Shown here piece by piece: positions 26,142 through 34,533 of a stretch of DNA of 53,840 bases (the first letter of the stretch is position 1; the number at the start of each line of letters is the position of its first letter). The position numbers were made by a program, and so were the translations under genes. The stretch covers positions 1 to 53,840 of the forward strand of contig JBHIBY010000009.1 in assembly GCA_046759305.1 (NCBI GenBank), written 5' to 3'. The notes beneath the pieces are model-generated. The model was not told the origin of the DNA. It saw nothing but the letters and a program-made list of their open reading frames with translations, and ran no database searches. The DNA is from JADFRG01 sp046759305. GTDB taxonomy: Bacteria > Chloroflexota > Anaerolineae > Anaerolineales > E44-bin32.

Positions 26142-26824
26142 TGGATGCAACTTCGCAACCTGGATGGCTGACCGCTGCCCGCATCATTCTGGAGGTGTTG
26201 ATCCCGGTGATCCTGGTGTTGACCAGCGTGCGACTGCTGATGACGAATGCCTTCGTGCGCTTCAACTATGCAATACCCGGATTTCCGGAGGACCGCTTCG
26301 GATTTACCGAAGAGGACCGGCATTTTCATGCTCCGATCGCGCTGGAATACCTACACAACGACGCCGGGATCGAATTCTTGGGAAGCCAGCAATTCGAAGA
26401 CGGAACTCCCGTCTACAACGCGCGTGAGCTCGGGCACATGGAAGATGTCAAAGAGGTTACGCTAGCGGCTCTAGCTGTCTGGCGTCTTGGATTGCTGGCT
26501 ACGGCGGCCATCAGCCTGGTACTGTGGAGGGTCGCTGGCGCTCAGTATCTCTGGGAGAGTCTGCAGGGGGGTGCCAAGCTGACCGCGCTCGTCATGGCAG
26601 TTCTGCTTGTCGGGCTAATTATCGGGTTCTCGGTACTCTTTGTGGGTTTCCACGAGGTATTTTTCGATCCTGGGACGTGGACATTCCTCTTCAGCGACAC
26701 CTTGATCCGACTGTTCCCACAACGGTTTTGGGAGGTGGCCTTTGCTACTATTGGGGTGGGAACAATGATCCAGGCCAGCCTACTGTATTTCTTTACGCGC
26801 TTCCTGCTATCCCGAAGCCCCTAG
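26141..26824 (+). CDS. DUF1461/TIGR01906 integral membrane protein
   Basis: A 227-residue protein with four helices, matching the DUF1461 family. After helix 1 comes a long outside loop with YLHNDAGIEFL and VYNARELGHMEDVKEV. Helices 2-4 frame FVGFHEVFFDPGTWTFLF and DTLIRLFPQRFWEVA, the two most diagnostic stretches. The function is unknown. The start ATG 26141 overlaps the last base of the previous stop, so it is coupled to the spermidine synthase-like gene. It ends ten bases before the opposing DUF6504 gene. Confidence 0.85.
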   Translation: MDATSQPGWLTAARIILEVLIPVILVLTSVRLLMTNAFVRFNYAIPGFPEDRFGFTEEDRHFHAPIALEYLHNDAGIEFLGSQQFEDGTPVYNARELGHMEDVKEVTLAALAVWRLGLLATAAISLVLWRVAGAQYLWESLQGGAKLTALVMAVLLVGLIIGFSVLFVGFHEVFFDPGTWTFLFSDTLIRLFPQRFWEVAFATIGVGTMIQASLLYFFTRFLLSRSP

Positions 26825-26834
26825 CCTGTAGCCC

Positions 26835-27377
26835 TCAGTCTTCACTTTCAGCCATTTCTCGGTAAAGAAACCAGGCACCTTTGCGGTCGTCAACGCTCTT
26901 TGGTGCTCGGTCATAGTACAGGTCAAAGACCTGCTCCCCGAGCGTGCGTACTCGGAAGTAGAAGCGTCCAACACCCCATGAACCTCGCTTCTCTGCAACT
27001 GCAGCATGCTCAGGGCGCATGTTGCGCGCCATCCGTCCACGACGACTGAAATCTTGCCATTCCCCGAGTTTCTCGCTCACATGGTAGGTCTCCTCATTCC
27101 AGATGAACCGGTTAGGACAAATGGGCTTCTTATCAAGGGTCGGGAGTGTATCGAACTGCACCTCTACCTGCTCGGCGATGAACCGCAGAGATTTTTGCCC
27201 CATATTTAACCTACTTAAGTGTTCCTCATACTCCTGCAGCAGCATCCCAGGTCCGCTCTCGGAGATCCCGCGCGCTTTGCGGGGCGGCGAGTGGCAAGGC
27301 AGCTCTGCGTCATTTGTCGGCTTTTCGACGCCCTCCAATGGAAGAGGCTGGAGTTGCACCACGCCAGGCTCGCTCAT
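26835..27377 (-). CDS. DUF6504 family protein
   Basis: This 180-residue soluble protein has a C-terminal part (about 85-178) that fits DUF6504: RFIWNEETYHVSEKLGEWQD, FYFRVRTLGEQVFDLYYD, GAWFLYREM. The N-terminal third is Pro- and Glu-rich with a short helical segment (LLQEYEEHLSRL). No catalytic motif is visible. It begins 27 bases after the true end of the upstream methyltransferase gene (27405), without a ribosome site or promoter in the gap, so the two are probably one transcript. The function is unknown. Confidence 0.65.
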   Translation of the reverse strand: MSEPGVVQLQPLPLEGVEKPTNDAELPCHSPPRKARGISESGPGMLLQEYEEHLSRLNMGQKSLRFIAEQVEVQFDTLPTLDKKPICPNRFIWNEETYHVSEKLGEWQDFSRRGRMARNMRPEHAAVAEKRGSWGVGRFYFRVRTLGEQVFDLYYDRAPKSVDDRKGAWFLYREMAESED

Positions 27378-27404
27378 GGCTTTAGGATGATCCGGTTCTG
27401 TTCT

Positions 27405-28190
27405 CTAATCCGGCTTACGGGCTCGTAGGCTAACCCCTTGTGTGCCGTACTTCAAGGCGCTCGATGGATCAGGCACACCCTCAAAAATGTCGTGCCTCTC
27501 TACGATCTCTGCGTTCTCAAATCCGGCAGCGCTCACGGCGCTGATCAGCTCTGCATCCAGCAGGCCGCCGGCAATTCAACCGGTCCATAGCGAGATATCG
27601 TCAAGTGCCGATTCCGGTACCTCACGCGCTACTAGGATATCTCCAAATTGAAGTCGTCCCCCGGGGCGAAGGACGCGCGCCCATTCGCGGAGAGTCTCGG
27701 CTTTATCCAGGGTGAGGTTAAGGACTCCATTGCTTATGACCACATCCGCAAAATCATCAGGTAGCGGCAAGTCTTCGGCAAACCCCTCTTTGAATTCCAC
27801 GTTCGTCGCCTCAATGCTAGCTGCCCCCTCTCGAGCCTTTGCGACCATCTCCGCGGTCATATCTATGCCAACAACGCGGCCCTCAGTACCCACCATCGCA
27901 GATGCAATCAGTGAGTCAAACCCCGATCCGGAGCCAACGTCAACCACTATTTCGCCCTGGTTGATCGACCCAAGAACGAATGGATTTCCCATGCCGGCGA
28001 ACGACTTAATACTCCCTTCAGGTACATGAGAATACAGCGTCTCGTCGTAGCCAAGACGCGTCGCTGCTTCACGTCCAGTATGAAAATGGTAGCCTTTGTC
28101 TGGATCGTCCGCTACATCAGCATATTCTCTCCTGATTTCCTCACGGAGTTCATCCAAAGGCAAGTCTGGAATCGCTTGTACGATGCTCAT
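27405..28190 (-). CDS. ArsM-like SAM methyltransferase, probable selenoprotein (in-frame TGA at 27576-27578)
   Basis: The frame encodes a 261-residue class-I SAM-dependent methyltransferase of the arsenite methyltransferase-like group. Motif I is VVDVGSGSGFDS (83-93), followed by VVGIDMTAEMV, the ISNGVLNL strand and VLRPGGRLQFGD. After DDISLWTG (residue 204) comes a TGA, and the same frame continues with IAGGLLDAELISAVSAAGF, then YGTQGVSLRARKPD, to a TAG at 27405-27407. ArsM-type proteins read SGC-(V/I)-AG here, so TGA sits exactly at a functional cysteine. The protein has no cysteine elsewhere; the other ArsM cysteine positions are Gly or Met. A SECIS-like hairpin begins 16 bases after the TGA. 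The start ATG 28190 has AGGGGTGA upstream. Selenocysteine is the best explanation; a simple nonsense change or a read error would leave a truncated 204-residue protein. The substrate is unproven. Confidence 0.75.
27546..27567 (-). promoter_or_regulatory. candidate bacterial SECIS hairpin
   Basis: Read on the minus strand, CGGCCUGC pairs with GCAG-A-GCUG to give eight base pairs (one G-U) with one bulged A. It closes a five-base loop UGGAU at 27555-27559. The loop begins 17 bases after the TGA (27576-27578). Bacterial SECIS elements known from formate dehydrogenase genes lie right after UGA, with the loop about 16-37 bases downstream and a G among the first loop bases; this hairpin fits. Coding sequence of this GC content can form hairpins by chance. 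Confidence 0.6.
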
Positions 28191-28337
28191 TCTTCACCCC
28201 TTTCGCTTCTGTTGGCTTCTTCGATTATAAGGTTGTTCTCGGATTTCCGGCTTCTACATAATCGAGATTATTTACCGGCATGTACACCTGGTCACGGTCC
28301 TACGATAGTCGAGGATTGCTAAAAGGGGGAAGGAGGA

Positions 28338-29549
28338 CTACGCCCCAAACTTGTTGAGGCGGTCGGCGTGGCCTAGCAGCAGCGCCATGAGAGACTTGGC
28401 CGGCAGCGTCCCGAGACCGCCGCGAGAGCAGACGCGCTCTCCGAAGCTACTTGAATTGTCAGGGCGCACAGTATCGGGAGCCCACAGCAGAAGCGGCACC
28501 GGATGCCAGGAGTGCGATCGCATTCGTGCGGGAGTGGAGTGATCTCCCGTTACAGCGAGTACATCCGGCTCCAGATCCATCAGTAGGCTGAGCTGTTGGT
28601 CAACTTGCTCAATGGTTGCAGCTTTGCCATCGAAGTCCCCGTCTTCGCCACGGCTATCAGTGGTTTTGATGTGGATGAACGCAAAATCGAATTCATCCCA
28701 TCGAGCTTTGAGCGTCGAGAACTCATCGGCGGGGCTTTCGCCCTTAAATTCGATGACCTCCATACCCACCAACTTCGCAATCCCTTTGTACATTGGATAA
28801 ACCGCCACGCAGGCCGCCCTCAAACCGTAGCTGGGGCCATATTGTGGCAATTGGGGATCGGTAGAGAACCCCCGTAAGGTCAGCCCATTGGCTTGAGCCT
28901 CCTGAGCCAGAATGGGGCCTGAGGCATCGATCCAGCGGTTGAACAATTCCGCCGAAGCCTGTGATCTCCGATCTTCCGGAACCACTCGTAGCGGCGCCAG
29001 GCCCACCTGTTGGGGATCGGTGTCGGCCAGGTCTGGCTCCAAACCCTCGCCCTTTGCAACCAGTGCGAAGCGGTATTCCCGTACATGGCGAATCTCGAAT
29101 GTGTATCCAGGGATTTCAATTGAACCTAGCTGATCAACTAAGGGCGCGGCCGTCTCGGAAGGTAAGCGGCCGGCGCGACGATCGGTGATCAGCCCACTCT
29201 TGTCCAGTGTACAGAAGTTGCCTCTGGCAGCCACATCACCCTTGGCCACCTGTAGCCCGACACCGGTAGCTTCCAAAACGCCGCGACCGACATCGTACCT
29301 AAGCGGATCGTATCCAAATAACGCAAGATGGGCCGGGCCAGATCCGGGTGTAATCCCGTGCAAGATGGGGATCGTCTGACCGGTGGTTCCTTCTTGGGCG
29401 AGCCGATCAAAATTGGGTGTTTCAGCTGCTTCGAGTGGAGTCGACCCGCCAGTATCTAATGGAAGGCCGCCCAGGCCATCAAGGACGAGCAGAATGATCT
29501 TCTTCGATGATGGGCGGTGGAGCTGGCTTAGTAATTCAAGTGTGTCCAT
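28338..29549 (-). CDS. apgM: 2,3-bisphosphoglycerate-independent phosphoglycerate mutase, archaeal type
   Basis: This 403-residue enzyme interconverts 3- and 2-phosphoglycerate in lower glycolysis. It belongs to the alkaline-phosphatase-like metalloenzymes of the ApgM type. KIILLVLDGLGGLPLD holds the metal aspartate. GITPGSGPAHLALFGYDP is the nucleophile region. FIHIKTTDSRGEDGD and LAVTGDHSTPARMRSHSWHP carry the remaining metal ligands. The start MDTLELLSQLHRP fits the family although no ribosome site is visible. With gap and pgk 3 kb away it completes a loose glycolytic neighbourhood. Confidence 0.92.
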   Translation of the reverse strand: MDTLELLSQLHRPSSKKIILLVLDGLGGLPLDTGGSTPLEAAETPNFDRLAQEGTTGQTIPILHGITPGSGPAHLALFGYDPLRYDVGRGVLEATGVGLQVAKGDVAARGNFCTLDKSGLITDRRAGRLPSETAAPLVDQLGSIEIPGYTFEIRHVREYRFALVAKGEGLEPDLADTDPQQVGLAPLRVVPEDRRSQASAELFNRWIDASGPILAQEAQANGLTLRGFSTDPQLPQYGPSYGLRAACVAVYPMYKGIAKLVGMEVIEFKGESPADEFSTLKARWDEFDFAFIHIKTTDSRGEDGDFDGKAATIEQVDQQLSLLMDLEPDVLAVTGDHSTPARMRSHSWHPVPLLLWAPDTVRPDNSSSFGERVCSRGGLGTLPAKSLMALLLGHADRLNKFGA

Positions 29550-29567
29550 CTAGTTGGTTTACACAAA

Positions 29568-29591
29568 GAAGCCCCCGAATCCGGGGGCTTC
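29568..29591 (-). terminator. Rho-independent terminator after the ABC ATPase gene
   Basis: A ten-base-pair perfect stem (GAAGCCCCCG with CGGGGGCTTC) closes a four-base loop. Read on the minus strand it is followed by TTTGTGT. It lies 20 bases after the stop of the ATPase gene (29611) and before apgM, so it should end the ATPase transcript. The U tract is short. Confidence 0.7.
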
Positions 29592-29610
29592 AGATTCGGT
29601 CTTCTCGGGG

Positions 29611-30714
29611 TTACATGATCGTCGCCTGATCACCCTCGGTCTCGAAGAGGTGGATATTGTCCATGTTAAACGCTACCTGAACTTGACTACCAGCTCGCAT
29701 AGACGTGCGAGGATCGACCCTGCCGACAAATGAATTTCCTTTGGCTTGCAGGTAAAGGAATATCTCATTTCCCATCAACTCTGTCACGTCAACTTTGGCT
29801 TCGACGGTAGAGGTCTCGACATTAGCGGGAGTGAATTTTGGATCGTGGATATCTTCTGGTCGAATGCCGAAGACAACCTCCTTGCCCGCATAATCCTGAT
29901 ACTTGGAGGCTCCTGACTCCGGGACCTCGGCGATGAACGAATCCGATACGATCATCAGCCGGCCATTCGTTCGATCGACCTTAGCGTCAAAGAAATTCAT
30001 AGCTGGTGAACCGATGAATCCAGCCACGAACACGTTGGACGGGTGATCGTAGAGATTTTGAGGCGTATCGACCTGCTGCATGAGGCCACGCCGGATCACT
30101 GCAATCCTAGTGGCCATCGTCATCGCCTCTACCTGGTCGTGAGTCACGTAGATGAAGGTGGTTGCCAGCTGCTGGTGAAGCTTGGTGATTTCGGCACGAG
30201 TCTGCACGCGCAGCTTGGCATCCAGGTTGGAGAGTGGCTCGTCAAATAAGAAGACGCTCGGTTCACGGACGATCGCTCGACCAACTGCCACACGCTGCCG
30301 CTGACCGCCTGATAGCTGGCGTGGCTTACGATCGAGCAAAGCTTCGATACCGAGTATTCCAGCTGCATTTTGAACCTGTTTCTCAATCTCGTCCTTGGGA
30401 GTCTTTCGCAACTTCAAGCCAAAAGCCATGTTGTCGTAAACCGACATGTGCGGGTAGAGCGCGTATGACTGAAACACCATGGCGATGTCTCGATCCTTCG
30501 GTGCCACGTCATTGACCACCCGATCGCCGATGAGGATCTGGCCGTCGGATATTTCCTCAAGGCCTGCCAGCAGGCGCAAGGCGGTCGTTTTACCGCACCC
30601 GGAGGGACCTACCAGCACCAGAAATTCCTTGTCCTCAATCTCAATGTTCATGTCGTTGACTGCAACAACATCACCGAACCGCTTGTAGACGTGGTCGTAA
30701 GTAACGCTGGCCAT
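29611..30714 (-). CDS. ABC transporter ATP-binding protein, MsmX/UgpC/MalK type
   Basis: A 367-residue ATPase of the carbohydrate-uptake CUT1 family, which energises sugar importers. Walker A is GPSGCGKTT (36-44), the signature is LSGGQRQR, Walker B is VFLFDEP, and the switch His is in YVTHDQVEAMT. The C-terminal OB-fold/TOBE domain (about 235-360) includes VFGIRPEDIHD. No permease or binding protein lies nearby, which suits a shared ATPase that serves several sugar transporters, as MsmX does. The start ATG 30714 has AAGGAAGGAGG. A TATAAT at 30751-30756 precedes it, and a terminator follows. Confidence 0.9.
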   Translation of the reverse strand: MASVTYDHVYKRFGDVVAVNDMNIEIEDKEFLVLVGPSGCGKTTALRLLAGLEEISDGQILIGDRVVNDVAPKDRDIAMVFQSYALYPHMSVYDNMAFGLKLRKTPKDEIEKQVQNAAGILGIEALLDRKPRQLSGGQRQRVAVGRAIVREPSVFLFDEPLSNLDAKLRVQTRAEITKLHQQLATTFIYVTHDQVEAMTMATRIAVIRRGLMQQVDTPQNLYDHPSNVFVAGFIGSPAMNFFDAKVDRTNGRLMIVSDSFIAEVPESGASKYQDYAGKEVVFGIRPEDIHDPKFTPANVETSTVEAKVDVTELMGNEIFLYLQAKGNSFVGRVDPRTSMRAGSQVQVAFNMDNIHLFETEGDQATIM

Positions 30715-30750
30715 CGGCCGTCCTCCTTCCTTTCGGGTCTCGTATTTCGC

Positions 30751-30756
30751 ATTATA
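30751..30756 (-). promoter_or_regulatory. -10 box TATAAT of the ABC ATPase gene
   Basis: A perfect TATAAT on the minus strand lies 36 bases before the ATG 30714, leaving a leader of about 30 bases that contains AAGGAAGGAGG. No good -35 hexamer was found at the usual distance. Confidence 0.5.
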
Positions 30757-30790
30757 CCTCCCGAGCTATCAAAGCGGCGCGCCGCCTTGG

Positions 30791-30819
30791 TGGACACTCG
30801 TCAGGGTCTTTGGTATAGT
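30791..30819 (+). promoter_or_regulatory. promoter of yvcK-like gene, leaderless type
   Basis: TGGACA (30791-30796) and TATAGT (30814-30819) are 17 bases apart. Six bases later comes the GTG start at 30826, with no ribosome site in between, so the transcript probably begins at or near the start codon. Confidence 0.6.
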
Positions 30820-30825
30820 CGCGGC

Positions 30826-32145
30826 GTGGAGGCTAAACCGAGCAAACTTCGGACACTGTGGAGCTGGCTCCAGCCTGGACTTGGCATAAAACGCTGGATC
30901 GCACTCCTGATCGTTGGAATCTTTCTAACTGCGCTTGGGATATCCATTGGGGCTGCGGCTCTTTCCGGTGAAACCGGCCTCGCGGCCTTTACCTCTCTGC
31001 CTGTTGGCCTTGTTGTGGGGCTCCTGCTGTTCGCAGGACTGGGGTCCTCACTTCTGGCGTTATTCCGCCTCAATCGAAGCCTGCTCAGCCCTTACGTCAC
31101 GCCTGGTATGCCCGTCGTTGAAGTGGTAGCTCGCCATCGGCGATTGGGCAGGGGGCCCAAGATTGTGGCCGTTGGCGGCGGGACCGGCTTGTCGACGCTC
31201 CTTAGAGGGCTCAAGCTACACACCGGTAACCTCACTGCAATCGTAACCATGGCCGATGACGGAGGCTCATCGGGTCGACTTCGTAGGTCCCTGGGGCTCC
31301 CTCCGCCCGGGGATTTGCGCAGCTGTCTTGCAGCGCTCTCGGATGACGAAGACCTTTTGACCCAACTCTTCCAATTCCGATTTCTGAAGGGCGAAGAGCT
31401 CGATGGACATTCCTTTGGGAATTTATTCATCGCAGCCCTGAGCGGCGTCACAGGCAGCTTCGATCGTGGCATTCTGGAGGCAGCACGCGTGCTCGCGATT
31501 CGGGGGCGGGTTCTACCCTCCACATTGGCAGACGTCTCACTCGCCGCCGATAAGACGCCGACCGCAGAATCACGTGCGATTCGAATAGAAGGCGAGAGTC
31601 GAATTCCTGACGTGCCAGGTCAGATTCGACGCGTCTATCTCGAGCCATCGGATCCGCCCGCTTATCCAGAGGCGATCCACGCTCTGCTGAACGCAGACAT
31701 GATCGTCATCGGACCGGGGAGCCTGTACACAAGCGTATTGCCGAATCTCCTAGTACCGGATATCGCAGATGCTATTCGCTCGAGCCGAGCATTTCGAGCG
31801 TACGTCTGCAATGTCGCCACGCAGAAAGGCGAGACCGACAAATACGATTGCGAAGCTCATTGGACCGCGCTGTCTAAACACGCTGGAGAGGGATTGGTCG
31901 ATATCGTGGTGGCCAATGATTGCCTGGATAACACACTGACAGATGGGGTGTCTCTAGTTACGCCACCTGAGGATGGCTTGAGAGATGTTCCGTTCTATGC
32001 CACCGACCTGGTCGATCACGAAAGCCCTTGGCGGCATCATTCTGGCGAACTCGCGGAGCGGCTCATCTCGCTTCTTGAAGATCGAACTGGCCCGCTTGAG
32101 TGGCCAAATGCTGAGCAAGTCGAGCGAGTCAGCGAACTGAACTAG
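30826..32145 (+). CDS. yvcK: YvcK/CofD-like protein with N-terminal membrane segments
   Basis: The protein is of the GlmR/YvcK family, related to CofD. In Firmicutes it binds UDP-sugars and supports wall synthesis during gluconeogenic growth. With GTG 30826 it has 439 residues. Two helices (about 23-45 and 58-80) precede the soluble domain, which begins PKIVAVGGGTGLSTLLRGLK. Further family motifs are VTMADDGGSSGRLRR, DLRSCLAALSD, GNLFIAALS, GPGSLYTSVLPNLL and CNVATQKGETDKYD. N-terminal helices are seen in some Chloroflexota and Firmicutes versions. An earlier in-frame start at 30691 lies inside the divergent gene's region and before the promoter. It precedes gap and pgk, which fits a link to central carbon metabolism. 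Confidence 0.88.
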   Translation: MEAKPSKLRTLWSWLQPGLGIKRWIALLIVGIFLTALGISIGAAALSGETGLAAFTSLPVGLVVGLLLFAGLGSSLLALFRLNRSLLSPYVTPGMPVVEVVARHRRLGRGPKIVAVGGGTGLSTLLRGLKLHTGNLTAIVTMADDGGSSGRLRRSLGLPPPGDLRSCLAALSDDEDLLTQLFQFRFLKGEELDGHSFGNLFIAALSGVTGSFDRGILEAARVLAIRGRVLPSTLADVSLAADKTPTAESRAIRIEGESRIPDVPGQIRRVYLEPSDPPAYPEAIHALLNADMIVIGPGSLYTSVLPNLLVPDIADAIRSSRAFRAYVCNVATQKGETDKYDCEAHWTALSKHAGEGLVDIVVANDCLDNTLTDGVSLVTPPEDGLRDVPFYATDLVDHESPWRHHSGELAERLISLLEDRTGPLEWPNAEQVERVSELN

Positions 32146-32237
32146 CCTCGCGCTAAATCACCTCACAGAGTAGGGGATCACCTGCATTGCTCTCGCGCAT
32201 TCTCGCCGAGAGGCAGCCCCGGAAAACGGAGAGAACA

Positions 32238-33248
32238 ATGGCGACACGAATAGGGATCAATGGACTGGGCCGTATCGGCCGGCAGATCCTCAAGATCATG
32301 GTCGAGCAGCGCCCAGACGAGTTCGATATAGTTGCGTTCAACGACCTCGGGGATCTTGCGACGATGGCGCATCTGTTTCGATATGACTCGAATTACGGCA
32401 GGTTCGAAGGCACCGTTGAAGTGACAGACGAAGGATTTACAGTGAATGGCGACACTATTAAAGCCTTCTCTGAGTCTCAACCCGACAAATTACCTTGGGA
32501 TGATCTCGGCGTGGACATTGTCATCGAGTCAACGGGTGTATTTCGAACGCACGATCAGGCCTCCCTCCACCGTCAGGCAGGCGCCAAAAAGGTAATCATC
32601 AGCGCTCCGTCGAAGGATCCCGATCTGACAGTCGTCTTAGGGGTCAACGAGAGTATGTACGAGCCGGAAAACCATCATATCGTTTCCAATGCCAGCTGCA
32701 CGACCAATTGCTTGGCACCGGCCGCGAAGGTCGTCCAAGATGAGTATGGAATCGAAAAGGCGCTCGTGACCACCATTCACGCGTACACCGCAGGTCAGCG
32801 GTTAATGGACATGCCGCACAAGGACCTTCGACGAGCACGAGCAGCCGCGCTCAACATCGTTCCAACCACAACCGGGGCGGCTCGGGCAGTTTCGCTTGTG
32901 ATCCCTGAACTAGAGGGGAGGTTTGACGGCTTTGCGATGAGGGTTCCGACCTCGACCGTCTCGGTAGTGGATTTTGTCGCGGTACTGGAGCGAGAGACAA
33001 CCACAGAGGCTCTCCACCAAGCGTTTCGAGCGGCTTCCGTCGGTCCCATGGAGGGAATTCTCGGCTTCAGCGAAGAACCGCTGGTAAGTTCCGACTACAA
33101 GATGGACCCTCGCTCGAGCGTTATCGATGCACAGTTCACGATGGTGATGGACGGAAATCTGGCCAAGGTCGTGACGTGGTACGACAACGAATGGGGCTAC
33201 TCCGTTCGGACAGCTGATCTGGCAGCCTACATGGCCAAGTCCCTCTAA
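32238..33248 (+). CDS. gap: glyceraldehyde-3-phosphate dehydrogenase, type I
   Basis: This 336-residue enzyme oxidises glyceraldehyde-3-phosphate to 1,3-bisphosphoglycerate with NAD(P). The start MATRIGINGLGRIGRQ is the nucleotide-binding loop, and the active-site Cys154 lies in SNASCTTNCLAP. The VTTIHAYTAGQRLMD, PTTTGAARAV and TWYDNEWGYSVR segments are standard. ATG 32238 is chosen over the upstream frame start because the family begins here and GGAGAGA precedes it. pgk follows after 11 bases, so gap-pgk is an operon. Confidence 0.95.
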   Translation: MATRIGINGLGRIGRQILKIMVEQRPDEFDIVAFNDLGDLATMAHLFRYDSNYGRFEGTVEVTDEGFTVNGDTIKAFSESQPDKLPWDDLGVDIVIESTGVFRTHDQASLHRQAGAKKVIISAPSKDPDLTVVLGVNESMYEPENHHIVSNASCTTNCLAPAAKVVQDEYGIEKALVTTIHAYTAGQRLMDMPHKDLRRARAAALNIVPTTTGAARAVSLVIPELEGRFDGFAMRVPTSTVSVVDFVAVLERETTTEALHQAFRAASVGPMEGILGFSEEPLVSSDYKMDPRSSVIDAQFTMVMDGNLAKVVTWYDNEWGYSVRTADLAAYMAKSL

Positions 33249-33259
33249 AACCAACCACC

Positions 33260-34432
33260 GTGACCAAGCTAAGAACCCTGGGCGATCTGGACCTGCGTGG
33301 ACGTCGAGTGCTTCTGCGCGTAGATTTCAATGTGCCTATGGAGGAGGGCGTGATTCTGGATGACACACGAATCCGCGCTGCGCTTCCCACGATTCAATAT
33401 TTACTGGATCATGAGGCCAGCACAGTCATTTGCTCTCACCTGGGGAGACCCAGGGGGGAGGCAGTTCCCAAACTATCCCTTCGTCCTGTGGCGCAATATC
33501 TGGAGCGATTGGCCGGCAGACCGGTCTCTTTCGTTGCTCAAACCGTAGGCGTGGAGGCTACCGATGCAGCGCTATCCCTGGCGCCAGGCGAATTGCTGGT
33601 TCTCGAGAACACACGCTTCCATATCGAGGAAACAGAAAATGAACCCGAATTCGCGCGACAACTCGCCGCGCTGGGTGAGGTATATGTGAACGATGCATTT
33701 GGGACCGTTCACCGTGCGCATGCCTCCACCGAAGGGGTGGCGCACTTTCTACCGAGCGCGGCCGGGATGTTGGTCGAACGAGAAGTCCAGTATCTGGAGA
33801 GTGCGCTGCAGGATCCGGAACGCCCGTTTGTGGCAGTTCTTGGTGGAGCAAAGATTTCAGACAAGATCGGCGTCGTTGACAGTCTGATTGAGCGCACTGA
33901 GGCGCTGCTGATCGGCGGTGGTATGGGCAACACCTTCCTCGCAGCACAGGGATTTAACATGTCAGAATCCTTGGTTGAACCAGAATCTTTTGAGGTAGCG
34001 CTTGAGCTGATCGACAAAGCAGGCTCAAGGCTGCACCTTCCGCTGGATGTGGTCGTAGCTGATGATTTATCGGCAGTTGCTGCAACGCAGGTGGTTGATA
34101 TCAACGAAGTATCTGACGGCTGGCAAGTGCTGGATATCGGGCCGCAGACGCTAGATCTCTTTTCCAGCTCCGTCAGGCGAGCAGGCACCGTGTTCTGGAA
34201 CGGACCGATGGGAGTCTTTGAATTGGAGCCATTTGCCGGCGGAACCATCGGCCTTGCCAATGCGATCGCTCAAAGCACTGCGCTGAGCATTGTTGGAGGC
34301 GGAGATTCTGCTGCTGCGATACGTCAAGCCGGCTTAGCAGATGAAATTACACACCTCTCAACCGGAGGCGGTGCCGCACTCGCTTTGCTCGAAGGCAAGC
34401 CTCTGCCCGGGCTAGCGGTACTCCAGGACTAG
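33260..34432 (+). CDS. pgk: phosphoglycerate kinase
   Basis: A 390-residue enzyme making ATP and 3-phosphoglycerate from 1,3-bisphosphoglycerate. The N-terminal substrate domain has RRVLLRVDFNVPMEEG and SHLGRPRGE. ENTRFHIEETENEPE and YVNDAFGTVHRAHAS follow. The nucleotide domain has FVAVLGGAKISDKIG, FWNGPMGVFE and the Gly-rich IVGGGDSAAAI, and LSTGGGAALALLEG closes the protein. The start is GTG 33260, 11 bases after gap. No terminator was found before the kinase gene. Confidence 0.95.
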   Translation: MTKLRTLGDLDLRGRRVLLRVDFNVPMEEGVILDDTRIRAALPTIQYLLDHEASTVICSHLGRPRGEAVPKLSLRPVAQYLERLAGRPVSFVAQTVGVEATDAALSLAPGELLVLENTRFHIEETENEPEFARQLAALGEVYVNDAFGTVHRAHASTEGVAHFLPSAAGMLVEREVQYLESALQDPERPFVAVLGGAKISDKIGVVDSLIERTEALLIGGGMGNTFLAAQGFNMSESLVEPESFEVALELIDKAGSRLHLPLDVVVADDLSAVAATQVVDINEVSDGWQVLDIGPQTLDLFSSSVRRAGTVFWNGPMGVFELEPFAGGTIGLANAIAQSTALSIVGGGDSAAAIRQAGLADEITHLSTGGGAALALLEGKPLPGLAVLQD

Positions 34433-34533
34433 ACCTCGCAGCCTCCTCTCTCCCTGACAATTTACTCACTGTTCACCTCCCCATATCTTGCTCATAATTT
34501 GATGGTCATAAGATCATGCTAAAAGGATTCTGA

